From Azonexus sp. R2A61 (lineage in GTDB: Bacteria; Pseudomonadota; Gammaproteobacteria; Burkholderiales; Rhodocyclaceae), in assembly GCF_021401135.1 (NCBI RefSeq), contig NZ_JACBFO010000004.1:248001-312000 (forward strand): 64,000 nt of DNA. The letters are read 5' to 3'. Below, in pieces: positions 48,342-59,324 of the stretch; the first letter of the stretch is position 1, and each line of letters opens with the position of its first letter. Both the position numbers and the translations under genes were made by a program. The notes beneath the pieces were generated by a model. The model did not search any database. It was not told where the DNA came from and saw only the letters and a list, made by a program, of their open reading frames with translations.

Positions 48342-49870
48342 AAACCGTTGCCCGCTACGGCATCTCGATGGCTGACATCCCGCTGACCACCGGTCAGCCC
48401 GACCGTGGCGCCGGCGCCTACCAGTTCACCGGTCATACCTTGTACGACCCGCTGATCGCCTGGGAAGCCAATGTCGGCAATCGACCCGGCAAACTGGTGC
48501 CCGGCCTGGCCACCGACTGGAAGGTCGACGCCAAGGATCAGAAGAAGTGGGTGTTCAACCTGCGCAAGGGCGTCAAGTTCCATGACGGTTCCGAGTTCAA
48601 CGCCGATGCGGTGATCTGGAACCTGGACAAGGTGCTGGCCGACAAGTCGCCGCAATTCGATGCCAAGCAGAGCGCCCAGGTGCGTCCGCGCATTCCGTCC
48701 ATCGCCTCGTACCGCAAGCTCGGCGACTATTCGGTCGAGATCACGACCAAGGAAGTCGACGCGCTGTTCCCCTATCAGTTGCCGTGGTTCCTGGTGTCCA
48801 GCCCGAGCCAGTGGGAGAAGCTCGGCAAGGACTGGAACAAGGTGGCCAGCCAGCCGTCCGGTACCGGCCCGTTCAAGCTCGACAAGCTGGTGCCGCGCGA
48901 ACGCGCCGACCTGGTGAAGAACGCCGGTTACTGGGACAAGACCCGCCTGCCGAAGACCGATCGCATCGTGCTGTTGCCGATTCCCGATGCGATGACCCGT
49001 GCCAATGCGCTGCTCAACGGCCAGGTGGATATCATCGAGACGCCGCCGCCCGATGTGCTGCCGCAGCTCAAGGCCGGCGGCTTCAAGCTGGTGCAGAACG
49101 TCACGCCGCACGTCTGGCCGTATCACTTCTCGACCTATCCGGGCTCGCCGTGGACCGACATCCGCGTCCGCAAGGCTGCCAACCTGGCGATCGACCGCAA
49201 TGCCGTGGTGCAGTTGATGAGTGGCCTGGCGACGCCGGCCAAGGGTCAGGTCGACGTCACCAGCCCGTGGTTCGGCAAGCCGAGCTTCAAGCTTGGCTAC
49301 GATGTTGCCGCCGCCCGCAAGCTGATGGCTGAAGCCGGCTACAGCCAGGCCAAGCCGCTCAAGGCCAAGGTGATCATCGCCCAGGGCGGTACCGGCCAGA
49401 TGCTGTCGCTGCCGATGAACGAATTCGTCCAGCAGAGCCTGGCCGAGGTCGGCATCGATGTCAGCTTCGAAGTCGTCGAACTGGAGAACCTGTACCGTCA
49501 CTGGCGCAGCGGCGCCAAGGCCGACATCAACGCCGGCAAGGGCATCACCGCGATCAACCTCGGCTACGTGACTGCCGATCCGTTCTACGCCATCACTCGC
49601 TTCACCGACAGCAAGTATGTGGCGCCGAACGGTGTGAACTGGGGCGGTTACAACAATCCCAAGGTCGATGCCGCGCTGGAGAAGATCCGGACCACCTTCG
49701 ACACCAAGACCCAGGACGGCCTGCTTGCCTTCGTCCATCAGTCGATGGTCGACGACGCGCAGATGCTGTGGGTCGTGCATGACGTCAATCCGCACGCGCT
49801 GTCGCCCAAGGTCAAGGAGTTCGTCCAGGCCCAGCACTGGTTCCAGGACCTGACCACCATCCGTATGTGA
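48260..49870 (+). CDS. Peptide-type ABC transporter substrate-binding protein (SBP_bac_5)
   Basis: 536-residue precursor with a Sec signal peptide (cleavage after LHA at about 27). Family 5 features: FTGHTLYDPLIAWEAN, WVFNLRKGVKFHDGSEFNADAV, GTGPFKLDKLVPRERADLVK, ADINAGKGITAINLGYVTAD. Related to dipeptide, oligopeptide and glutathione binding proteins; ligand not readable from sequence. Downstream genes supply two permeases, two ATPases, a GntR regulator and a gamma-glutamyltransferase, which suggests gamma-glutamyl peptides or glutathione as substrate. Confidence 0.9.
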   Translation: MNPSKLKISRWLAALPLAFSLHAGLHAETVARYGISMADIPLTTGQPDRGAGAYQFTGHTLYDPLIAWEANVGNRPGKLVPGLATDWKVDAKDQKKWVFNLRKGVKFHDGSEFNADAVIWNLDKVLADKSPQFDAKQSAQVRPRIPSIASYRKLGDYSVEITTKEVDALFPYQLPWFLVSSPSQWEKLGKDWNKVASQPSGTGPFKLDKLVPRERADLVKNAGYWDKTRLPKTDRIVLLPIPDAMTRANALLNGQVDIIETPPPDVLPQLKAGGFKLVQNVTPHVWPYHFSTYPGSPWTDIRVRKAANLAIDRNAVVQLMSGLATPAKGQVDVTSPWFGKPSFKLGYDVAAARKLMAEAGYSQAKPLKAKVIIAQGGTGQMLSLPMNEFVQQSLAEVGIDVSFEVVELENLYRHWRSGAKADINAGKGITAINLGYVTADPFYAITRFTDSKYVAPNGVNWGGYNNPKVDAALEKIRTTFDTKTQDGLLAFVHQSMVDDAQMLWVVHDVNPHALSPKVKEFVQAQHWFQDLTTIRM

Positions 49871-49942
49871 TCCACCGGCCCGGGGTGCCGTCGCGCATCC
49901 CGGGCCCCGCCGGCCCGGTCGGCGGTTCGAAGAAAGCGTTCC

Positions 49943-50896
49943 ATGTTCGCCTACATCCTGAAACGACTGCTTTACGCCATCCCGATCGCCCTCAGCGTGA
50001 CGGTCGTCTCGTTCATCCTCGTCTATCTGGCGCCCGGCGATCCGCTCAACGCGATCGCGCCGGCCGATGCGCCGGAGGAAGTCATCACCGCGCTGCGCAG
50101 TGCCTACGGTCTCGACCAGCCGGTACCGGTGCAGTACGGGCTGTGGCTGATGCGCGCCGTGCAGGGCGATCTCGGCCTGTCGATCGCCACCGGTCGCGAG
50201 GTCACCTCGGAAGTGCTCAGTGCCGTCGGCAATACCTTGCTGCTGGCCGGGGTGGCTGCCTTGATCGGTGTCGTCGCCGGCTGCATCCTCGGCGCGCTGG
50301 CCGGTTATCGCCACGGGTCCTGGATCGATCGCCTGGCGACGGCGCTGTCGGTGGTCGGCGTGAGCATTCCGCATTACTGGCTGGGCCTTGTGCTGACCAT
50401 CCTGTTTTCCATCTGGCAGCCGTGGTTTCCGGCCATGGGCGCCGGTCCCGGCGGGTCGTCGGAATGGCTGTGGGACCTCGAACATTTCCGCTACCTGGTG
50501 CTGCCGGCGGTGACCCTGTCGGTGATTCCGATGGGCATCATCACCCGTACCGTGCGGGCGCTGGTCGCCGACATGCTGGCTCAGGAATTCGTCACCGCGC
50601 TGCGTGCCCGCGGCCTGTCCGGCATCGCCGTGTTCCGCCACGTCGCCAAGAACACCGCGCCGACCGTGCTGGCCGTCGCCGGCCTGCAGATCGGCTACCT
50701 GATGGGCGGCTCGATCCTGGTCGAAACCGTGTTTGCCTGGCCGGGGACCGGTTTCCTGCTCAACACCGCGATCTTCCAGCGCGACATCCCGCTGCTGCAG
50801 GGAACCATCCTGGTGCTGTGCATGTTCTTCGTTGCCCTCAACCTGCTGGTGGACATCCTCCAGCCGCTGATCGACCCGCGCATGGGCCGCGCCTGA
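49943..50896 (+). CDS. Peptide ABC transporter permease, DppB type
   Basis: 317-residue inner-membrane permease with six helices. Starts MFAYILKRLLYAIPIALSVT, the standard DppB/OppB beginning, has YLAPGDPLNAIAPADAPEEV, and the permease loop ALRARGLSGIAVFRHVAKNT. The last helix region with GTGFLLNTAIFQRDIPLLQG fits the family. It lies 72 bp after the binding protein gene and 11 bp before its partner permease. Confidence 0.93.
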   Translation: MFAYILKRLLYAIPIALSVTVVSFILVYLAPGDPLNAIAPADAPEEVITALRSAYGLDQPVPVQYGLWLMRAVQGDLGLSIATGREVTSEVLSAVGNTLLLAGVAALIGVVAGCILGALAGYRHGSWIDRLATALSVVGVSIPHYWLGLVLTILFSIWQPWFPAMGAGPGGSSEWLWDLEHFRYLVLPAVTLSVIPMGIITRTVRALVADMLAQEFVTALRARGLSGIAVFRHVAKNTAPTVLAVAGLQIGYLMGGSILVETVFAWPGTGFLLNTAIFQRDIPLLQGTILVLCMFFVALNLLVDILQPLIDPRMGRA

Positions 50897-50907
50897 AAGG
50901 AATACTG

Positions 50908-51804
50908 ATGTCGGCAACCCTTCCCCTCTCTCCGGCGGCACCAATGCCCGCCGCTTCGGCGCCCAGCCGCAGTTACTGGGCTATCGTCTGGCGCCAGTTG
51001 CGTCGTGACCCGATGGCGCTGGCCGCCGCGTCCGTACTGTTGATCATCGTCGCCGCTGCCGTTTTCGCGCCCTGGCTGGCGCCGGCCGATCCCTACAAGG
51101 CGAGCATGATCAAGCGCCTGCTGCCGATCGGCAGTGCTGGGTTCCTGCTCGGCACCGACGAACTCGGTCGCGATCTGCTCAGCCGCCTGATGTATGGCGG
51201 CCGGCTGTCGCTGCTGATGGGCGTCGTGCCGGTGCTCGCCGCCTTCGGTATCGGCACCGCCATCGGCCTGTTCGCCGGCTACGTCGGCGGCAAGCTGAAC
51301 ATGATCATCATGCGTGTGCTCGACGTGTTCTACGCCTTTCCGTCGGTGCTGCTGGCGGTGGCGATTTCCGGCGCGCTCGGGCCGGGCATGAGCAACAGCC
51401 TGATCGCGCTGACCCTGGTCTTCGTGCCGCAGGTCGTCCGCGTCGCCGAGAGCGTGACCACCCAGGTGCGCCAGCTCGACTACATCGAGGCGGCACGGAT
51501 GAGCGGCGCCAGTGCTTTCTCGATCATCCGCGTGCATGTGCTGGGCAATGTGCTCGGTCCGGTCTTCGTCTATGCGACCGGCCTGCTCAGCGTCAGCATG
51601 ATCCTGGCTTCCGGATTGTCCTTCCTCGGTCTCGGCGTCAAGCCGCCGGAGCCGGAATGGGGCCTGATGCTCAACACGCTGCGCTCGGCCATCTATTCCA
51701 ATCCGTGGGTGGCGGCCTTGCCCGGCCTGCTCATCTTCGTCACCTCGATTGCCTTCAACCTGCTCGCGGACAGCGTGCGCTCGGCCATGGACATCCGTCG
51801 ATGA
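50908..51804 (+). CDS. Peptide ABC transporter permease, DppC type
   Basis: 298 residues from ATG 50908 (AAAGGA site). N-terminal cytosolic segment (WRQLRRDPMALAAASVLLI), FLLGTDELGRDLLSRLMYGG, and the permease loop YIEAARMSGASAFSIIRVHV, with LGLGVKPPEPEWGLML near the end, are typical of DppC. Pairs with the preceding permease. Overlaps the next ATPase gene by 4 bp (ATGA). Confidence 0.93.
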   Translation: MSATLPLSPAAPMPAASAPSRSYWAIVWRQLRRDPMALAAASVLLIIVAAAVFAPWLAPADPYKASMIKRLLPIGSAGFLLGTDELGRDLLSRLMYGGRLSLLMGVVPVLAAFGIGTAIGLFAGYVGGKLNMIIMRVLDVFYAFPSVLLAVAISGALGPGMSNSLIALTLVFVPQVVRVAESVTTQVRQLDYIEAARMSGASAFSIIRVHVLGNVLGPVFVYATGLLSVSMILASGLSFLGLGVKPPEPEWGLMLNTLRSAIYSNPWVAALPGLLIFVTSIAFNLLADSVRSAMDIRR

Positions 51805-52862
51805 ACACCACTTCTCCTTCCTCTCCGGCGGCCGAGCATGGCGGCCGGCCCCAGCCGCTGCTCGTCGTGCGCGACCTGAAAAAGCATTTCCCGGTCCGCG
51901 ACAGCGGTTTCGGCGGCCCGCGCAAATTCGTGCATGCGGTCGACGGCGTCAATTTCTCGGTTCCCAAGGGCAAAACGCTGGGCATCGTCGGCGAATCCGG
52001 TTGCGGCAAATCGACCACTGCCCGGCTGGTCGCCCGCTTGATGGCGGCCGATGCCGGCAGCCTGGTCTTCGACGGCGAAGGCGTCGAGGAATTCCGCGGC
52101 CTGCGCCTGAAGGACTTCCGGCGCAAGCTGCAGATGGTCTTCCAGGATTCCTTCGCCTCGCTCAATCCGCGTCTGACCATCGCCGAAACCGTCGCCTACG
52201 GGCCGCGCGTGCACGGCACGCCGGCCGCCGAAGCGATGCGCCAGGCGCACCGCTTGCTCGATCGCGTCGGCCTGGAAGCGGCCAACTTCGCCAACCGCTA
52301 TCCGCACGAGTTGTCCGGCGGCCAGCGGCAGCGGGTGAACATCGCCCGTGCGCTGGCCTACGACCCGCAACTGGTCATTCTCGACGAGGCGGTCGCCGCG
52401 CTCGACAAATCGGTCCAGGCGCAGGTGCTCAACCTGCTGCAGGAGCTGAAGGCCGAGCGCGGGCTGACCTACCTGTTCATCTCGCACGACCTGCACGTCG
52501 TCCATTACCTGTCCGACTACGTGATGGTGATGTACCTCGGCCAGGTCATCGAGACCGGCCCGGTCGAGCGCATCTACGGGCACACCGCGCATCCCTACAC
52601 GCGGGCGCTGTTGTCGGCGGTGCCGTCGATGGACCCGGCGCAGCGTACCGAAGCTTCGCCGCTGGCCGGTGATCCGCCGAACCCGATCAATCCGCCCAGC
52701 GGTTGCCGCTTCCGCGACCGCTGTCCGCACGCGCAGCCGGTCTGCGCCGACAAGACGCCGGCGCTGGCCGTCATCCGCGGCGATGCCGAGCACTTTGCCG
52801 CCTGCCATCTCAACGATCCCGCTTCCGGTCATCCGGCAGCCCTGAAGGAGTCCATCGCATGA
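51801..52862 (+). CDS. Peptide ABC transporter ATP-binding protein, DppF type
   Basis: 353 residues. Walker A GESGCGKST, signature LSGGQRQR, Walker B VILDEAVAALDKSV, H-loop ISHDLHVVHYLSDY. The C-terminal CRFRDRCPHAQPVCADKTPA is the oligopeptide-type extension with Cys residues that can hold an Fe-S cluster in relatives. Note Walker B/D-loop reads DEAVAALD, where most have DEPTSALD; the catalytic Glu is retained. Overlaps both neighbours by 4 bp. Confidence 0.93.
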   Translation: MNTTSPSSPAAEHGGRPQPLLVVRDLKKHFPVRDSGFGGPRKFVHAVDGVNFSVPKGKTLGIVGESGCGKSTTARLVARLMAADAGSLVFDGEGVEEFRGLRLKDFRRKLQMVFQDSFASLNPRLTIAETVAYGPRVHGTPAAEAMRQAHRLLDRVGLEAANFANRYPHELSGGQRQRVNIARALAYDPQLVILDEAVAALDKSVQAQVLNLLQELKAERGLTYLFISHDLHVVHYLSDYVMVMYLGQVIETGPVERIYGHTAHPYTRALLSAVPSMDPAQRTEASPLAGDPPNPINPPSGCRFRDRCPHAQPVCADKTPALAVIRGDAEHFAACHLNDPASGHPAALKESIA

Positions 52863-53839
52863 CGACGCCCCTGGTTTCGGTCACCGACCTGTCGGTCCAG
52901 TTTCACGGCAGCCGCATCGCCAGCGCGCTCAACCAGGTCAGCTTTGCGCTTGGCCAGGGCGAGGTGCTTGGCCTGCTCGGCGAATCCGGCTCGGGCAAGA
53001 GCGTTACGCTGCGCACGCTGCTGCGCCTGCATCCGGCGCGGTCGACGCGCATCCAGGGGCAAATCCTGGTCGACGGCCAGGACGTGCTGGCGCTCAAGGG
53101 CCGTGCGCTCGACCTGTATCGCGGCGGCACGGTGTCGATGGTCTTCCAGGAGCCGGGGCTGGCTTTCGACCCGGTCTACACCATCGGCCGGCAGATCGCC
53201 GAGGCGATTCGCGCACACGAGGCGATCGATGCCCGCAGCGCGGCCAGCCGCGCGCTGCAGATGCTGGAAATGGTACAGATCCCGCAAGCCCGGCGGCGCT
53301 TCGACGCCTACCCGCACGAACTGTCCGGCGGCATGCGCCAGCGGGCGATGATTGCGCTGGCGCTGGCCTGCAAGCCGAAGCTGCTGCTCGCCGACGAACC
53401 GACGACCGCCCTCGACGCCACGGTGCAGATCCAGATCCTGCTGCTGCTGCGCGAACTGCAGCGCGAAACCGGCATGTCGGTGATCTTCGTGACGCATGAC
53501 ATCGGCGCTGCCGTCGAGGTGGCCGATCGCATCGCGGTGATGTACGCCGGGCGAATCGTCGAGCAAAGGCCGGTCGACCGCATCGTCCATACGCCTTGCC
53601 ATCCTTACACCGAGGGCTTGCTGGCGGCGACCGTCGGTCCCGAACATCGTGGCCGGCCGCTGCGCGCGGTGCCCGGCGCGCCGCCCGATCTGGCGGCGTT
53701 GCCGCCCGGCTGCAGTTTCGCCCCGCGCTGCAGCTACGTCAGCGAGCAGTGCCGGCGCGAGCGGCCGCCGCTTGCCGTTGCCGATGGACAGGCACTGGCC
53801 TGCTGGCACCCGGTACGCGGTTTGGCGGAGGCGGCATGA
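52859..53839 (+). CDS. Peptide ABC transporter ATP-binding protein, DppD type
   Basis: 326 residues from ATG 52859. Walker [10 protein letters not shown], signature LSGGMRQR, Walker [16 protein letters not shown]-loop [15 protein letters not shown]-terminal extension [20 protein letters not shown] supplies the Cys motif of this subfamily. Works as heterodimer with the preceding ATPase. Its stop overlaps the regulator start (ATGA). Confidence 0.93.
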   Translation: MTTPLVSVTDLSVQFHGSRIASALNQVSFALGQGEVLGLLGESGSGKSVTLRTLLRLHPARSTRIQGQILVDGQDVLALKGRALDLYRGGTVSMVFQEPGLAFDPVYTIGRQIAEAIRAHEAIDARSAASRALQMLEMVQIPQARRRFDAYPHELSGGMRQRAMIALALACKPKLLLADEPTTALDATVQIQILLLLRELQRETGMSVIFVTHDIGAAVEVADRIAVMYAGRIVEQRPVDRIVHTPCHPYTEGLLAATVGPEHRGRPLRAVPGAPPDLAALPPGCSFAPRCSYVSEQCRRERPPLAVADGQALACWHPVRGLAEAA

Positions 53840-54540
53840 TGGAAATCCGCGACGACGAAACCGCGGTGCGCGGCCGTGGCGGCCTGGCCGACGATGTCTG
53901 CCGGCGCATTGCCGACGAAATCGTGCTCGGTCAGCTGGCGCCGGGCAGCCGGCTCGACGAGATCAGCCTGGCGACGCGCTTCAACGTGTCGCGCACGCCG
54001 ATCCGCGAGGCGCTCAAGCAACTGGCGATCATGGGCCTGGTCGAGACGCGGCGCAATCGCGGTTCGGTGGTGGCGGCGCTGACCATCGACCAGCTCAATC
54101 ACATGTTCGAGGCCATCGGCGAGCTCGAAGCGGCCTGCGCCCGCCATGCCGCGCTGCGCATGAGCGCCGACGATCGCGCGCGGATGCTCGAATACCACGC
54201 CGAGGGCCGCGCCGCCATGCAGGCCGCCGACGTCAATCGCTACGAAGCTGCCAATCTGGAACTGCATGCGGTGATCATCCGCGGCTGTTACAACCCCGTG
54301 CTGATCGACATGGCGACCAGCCTGCGCGACCGCGTTTCCAGCTTCCGCCGCACGCAGTTCCGCAACCTCGAACGGATGGGTGAATCCTTCGAGGAGCATT
54401 CGGTGATCGTCGAGGCGATCCTCGCTCACGACGTCATCACCACTTACCGCGAGATGCGCTCGCACCTGCTCTCGGCACGCAGCGCGACGACCCGCGTGGC
54501 GCCCGCCTGGGCCAACCCAGCCGATTCCTCCTCCTCTTGA
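53836..54540 (+). CDS. GntR-family transcriptional regulator, FCD type
   Basis: 234 residues. N-terminal winged helix-turn-helix (DEISLATRFNVSRTPIREAL, then LVETRRNRGSVV) and C-terminal all-helical FCD ligand-binding domain with the metal-binding His set visible in LELHAVIIRG, FEEHSVIVEA and MRSHLLSA. Co-transcribed with the transporter and gamma-glutamyltransferase, so the likely local regulator, responding to a transported compound or its product. Candidate operators are the TGCATGCA palindromes near 48104-48340. Confidence 0.92.
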   Translation: MMEIRDDETAVRGRGGLADDVCRRIADEIVLGQLAPGSRLDEISLATRFNVSRTPIREALKQLAIMGLVETRRNRGSVVAALTIDQLNHMFEAIGELEAACARHAALRMSADDRARMLEYHAEGRAAMQAADVNRYEAANLELHAVIIRGCYNPVLIDMATSLRDRVSSFRRTQFRNLERMGESFEEHSVIVEAILAHDVITTYREMRSHLLSARSATTRVAPAWANPADSSSS

Positions 54541-54553
54541 TGGAAACCTGTTC

Positions 54554-56143
54554 ATGAAGCCGATCCTCGGTTCCCGCGGCGCTGTCGTCGCTTCCCATTC
54601 GCTGGCCGCCCAGGCCGGTCTCGACATCCTGCGCGAAGGCGGCAACGCCATCGAGGCGACGATTGCCGTCGCGTCCACGCTGGCCGTCGTCTATCCGCAC
54701 ATGACCGGCATCGGTGGCGACGGTTTCTGGCTGTTGCACGCACCGGGCGAGGCGATTCGCTCGATCGATGCCTGCGGCGCGGCCGGCCGCCAGGTGACAC
54801 CGGCCCTGTACGGCGACCGGGCGAGCATTCCCTGGCGCGGCCCGCTGGCCGCCAACACGGTGGCCGGCACGGTATCCGGCTGGGGCGTGGCGCAGGCCTA
54901 CAGTCAGGCGATGTGGGGCGGTCGTTTGCCCTTGTCGCGTTTGCTCGAGAGCGCCGTGTACTACGCTCGCGAAGGTTTTCCGGTGACCCACAGCCAGCAG
55001 GACAACACCCGCGCCAAGCTGGCCGAGCTGCAGGCGCAACCCGGCTTCGCCGAAGCCTTCCTGACGGCCGGCGAAGTTCCGTCCTACGGTCAACGCCACC
55101 GTTTCCCGAAATTGGCCGAGACGCTGGCGCAGATCGGCCGGGCCGGTTGCGACGACTTCTATCGCGGCGAACTGGCGGTGCAGATCGCCGCCGACCTGGC
55201 CGCCGTCGGCAGCCCGCTGCTAGCCGACGATCTGGCCGGGCACCTTGCCCAGCTCAAGGATCCGCTGTCGGTCGAGCTTTCGGTCGGCACCGTCTACAAC
55301 CAGGCACCGCCGACCCAGGGCGTCGCCTCGCTGCTGATCCTGGCGATCTACGACCGCATCCGTCAGGCCGGCTGGTCGCCGGACAACGTCGAAGGCATCC
55401 ATGCGCTGGTCGAGGCGACCAAGCAGGCTTTCGTGCTGCGCGACCGGCACGTGACCGACCCGGATGCGATGTCTGTTGCGGTCGACCACCTGCTCGATGG
55501 CAATTTGATCGATCAACTGGCCGCCGCAGTGCCGCTCGACGCCGCCAGCCCGTGGCCGGCCCCGGTTTCCGACGGCGATACCACCTGGCTGGGCGTGATC
55601 GACGCGGCCGGGCGCGCAGTGAGCATGATCCAGAGCATCTACTTCGAATTCGGCAGCGGCGTCGTGCTGCCGCAGAGCGGTATCTGGTGGCAGAACCGGG
55701 GCTGTTCCTTCGACCTGAAGCCCGGGCGTCTGCGCAGCCTGTGCCCGGGGCGCAAGCCGTTCCACACGCTGAATCCGGCGATGGCACGCCTGAACGACGG
55801 GCGCTTGCTGGTCTACGGCACGATGGGCGGCGAAGGTCAGCCGCAGACGCAGGCGGCGGTGTTCTCGCGCTATGTCTGGGGCGGCCACGACGTCCGTTCG
55901 GCGGTGGCGGCGCCGCGCTGGCTGCTCGGCCGGACCTGGGCGGAACAAAGCACGACACTGAAGCTCGAATCGCGTTATCCGGAGGCAGTCCTCGCACGCT
56001 TGCGCGAAATGGGGCATCCTGTCGAGCTTGCCGGCGATTTCGATGAGCGCATGGGACACGCCGGCGCGCTGGTCCTGCACCCGGACGGTCATATCGAAGG
56101 CGGCGAGGACCCGCGCAGCGATGGCTGCGTGGCGGCCTGGTAA
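54554..56143 (+). CDS. Cytosolic gamma-glutamyltransferase family protein (YwrD-like)
   Basis: 529-residue Ntn-hydrolase precursor. N-terminal GAVVASHSLAAQAGLDILREG and the GIGGDGFWLLH block are typical. The autoprocessing and catalytic Thr is T343 in SDGDTTWLGVID, followed by SIYFEFGSGVVLPQSGIWWQ and, later, TMGGEGQPQTQA. There is no signal peptide, unlike the periplasmic Ggt of E. coli; this fits the cytosolic YwrD-like branch. In an operon with a peptide importer it would cleave imported gamma-glutamyl peptides (glutathione or others). Starts 13 bp after gntR. Confidence 0.88.
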   Translation: MKPILGSRGAVVASHSLAAQAGLDILREGGNAIEATIAVASTLAVVYPHMTGIGGDGFWLLHAPGEAIRSIDACGAAGRQVTPALYGDRASIPWRGPLAANTVAGTVSGWGVAQAYSQAMWGGRLPLSRLLESAVYYAREGFPVTHSQQDNTRAKLAELQAQPGFAEAFLTAGEVPSYGQRHRFPKLAETLAQIGRAGCDDFYRGELAVQIAADLAAVGSPLLADDLAGHLAQLKDPLSVELSVGTVYNQAPPTQGVASLLILAIYDRIRQAGWSPDNVEGIHALVEATKQAFVLRDRHVTDPDAMSVAVDHLLDGNLIDQLAAAVPLDAASPWPAPVSDGDTTWLGVIDAAGRAVSMIQSIYFEFGSGVVLPQSGIWWQNRGCSFDLKPGRLRSLCPGRKPFHTLNPAMARLNDGRLLVYGTMGGEGQPQTQAAVFSRYVWGGHDVRSAVAAPRWLLGRTWAEQSTTLKLESRYPEAVLARLREMGHPVELAGDFDERMGHAGALVLHPDGHIEGGEDPRSDGCVAAW

Positions 56144-56166
56144 CAACTCACTTTGTACGACGAAAC

Positions 56167-57156
56167 ATGAAATTCAAATTCGACTGGTTCATGAAGGGCA
56201 TGCTGATTGCCGTTGCCCTGGCGTTTCTCTGGCCGGCGCCCGGTGCCGAAGGCGGCTTCCTGCATCCCGAGCTGCTCAACAAGATCGGCGTCGCGCTGGT
56301 CTTCTACTTGAACGGCCTGGGGCTGTCGCTGGCCGCCTTGAAGGACGGTGCACTGCGCTGGCGTGCGCACATCCTGGTCCAGGCCTGCACCTTCCTGCTG
56401 TTCCCGCTGCTCGGCATGGCCGGCCTGAAGCTGGCCGGCGACTGGCTGTCGCCCGATCTGCAGGTCGGTTTCTTTTATCTGTGCGCCTTGCCGTCGACCG
56501 TGTCATCGTCCGTCGCGCTGACCATTGCCGCCGGCGGCAATGTCGCCGTGGCGGTATTCAATGCGACCTTGTCGAGCCTGATCGGCGTGCTGCTGACGCC
56601 GATGTGGATGGCCTGGATCCTCAATCAGGCCGGCGGCAATTTCGACGTCGTACCGGTGATCATCGACCTGTTGATCTGGGTCGTCCTGCCGCTGGTACTC
56701 GGTCAGTGCTCGCGGCCCTTGCTGGCCGCCTGGGCGGCGCGACACAAGTCGCGCATCCAGATCGTCGACCGCCTGACCATTCTGGTGCTCGTTTATACCT
56801 CGTTCGCCGATACAGTGAAGCAGGGCGTCTGGTCGCACAACAGCGCGCTGGTGCTGGTCGAAACGATCGTCGGCTGCGCGCTGCTGTTCGCCATCGTGCT
56901 GCTGACCACGCGCTGGCTGGCCCGGGTGTTTGCCATGCCGGAAAGCGATGCGATCGCGGTGATCTTCTGCGGCACCAAGAAGACGCTGGCTTCGGGGGTG
57001 CCGATGGCGCACCTGATCTTCGGTGCCAACCCGGCGATCGGCATCATCCTGCTGCCGATCATGATCTACCACCCGCTGCAGCTGGCGGTGGGCGGCGTGC
57101 TGGCCCAGCACTGGGCAGCCGGCAAGAAGGGCGAACCGGCGGCGGGGAAAGCCTGA
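56167..57156 (+). CDS. SBF-family (bile acid:sodium symporter-like, YfeH type) transporter
   Basis: 329 residues with about nine to ten hydrophobic helices. The block LPSTVSSSVALTIAAGGNVAVAVF, with the small-residue crossover typical of the family, and FCGTKKTLASGVPMAHLIF near the second crossover mark it as a YfeH-type SBF protein. Substrate unknown (organic anion with Na+ or H+ in relatives). It is 23 bp after the gamma-glutamyltransferase and is followed by a terminator, so it is probably the last gene of that operon and could export or import a related metabolite. Confidence 0.85.
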   Translation: MKFKFDWFMKGMLIAVALAFLWPAPGAEGGFLHPELLNKIGVALVFYLNGLGLSLAALKDGALRWRAHILVQACTFLLFPLLGMAGLKLAGDWLSPDLQVGFFYLCALPSTVSSSVALTIAAGGNVAVAVFNATLSSLIGVLLTPMWMAWILNQAGGNFDVVPVIIDLLIWVVLPLVLGQCSRPLLAAWAARHKSRIQIVDRLTILVLVYTSFADTVKQGVWSHNSALVLVETIVGCALLFAIVLLTTRWLARVFAMPESDAIAVIFCGTKKTLASGVPMAHLIFGANPAIGIILLPIMIYHPLQLAVGGVLAQHWAAGKKGEPAAGKA

Positions 57157-57175
57157 GCGGCGGGAGCCGTCCAGC

Positions 57176-57209
57176 AAAAAGGCCCGGGAAAACCCGGGCC
57201 TTGTTTTTT
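57176..57209. terminator. Bidirectional Rho-independent terminator
   Basis: Perfect 10-bp stem AAGGCCCGGG / CCCGGGCCTT (57179-57188 with 57193-57202) with an AAAA loop, then TTGTTTTTT. Ends the ABC-ggt-SBF operon on the plus strand. An A run on its left (57176-57180) also lets it end the tRNA/rpoD transcript on the minus strand. Confidence 0.88.
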
Positions 57210-57285
57210 GGTGGGACCGCAGGGGCTCGAACCCTGGACCAAAGGATTATGAGTCCTCTGCTCTAACCGACTGAGCTACAGTCCC
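57209..57285 (-). tRNA. tRNA with anticodon CAT, probably Ile2 (lysidine type)
   Basis: 77 nt including CCA. Acceptor GGGACTG / CGGTCCC (one G-U pair), D-arm GCTCAGTCGGTTAGAGC, anticodon arm AGGACTCATAATCCT with CAT in loop CTCATAA, T-arm with GTTCGAGCC. The GACTCATAATC anticodon arm resembles E. coli tRNA-Ile2 (ileX), which also lies beside rpoD. If so, C34 is changed to lysidine by TilS and it reads AUA. Elongator Met is the alternative. Confidence 0.85.
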
Positions 57286-57291
57286 TGAAGA

Positions 57292-59277
<1,986 letters not shown>

Positions 59278-59324
59278 GAACAGGATCCGATGGGATTGGA
59301 GAAAACTGTAAATTATACCACAAC

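Noticed and set aside
48230..50944. 904-codon minus-strand frame opposite the peptide-binding protein and DppB-type permease
   Set aside because: Antisense shadow of conserved ABC transporter genes; composition typical of GC-rich shadows.
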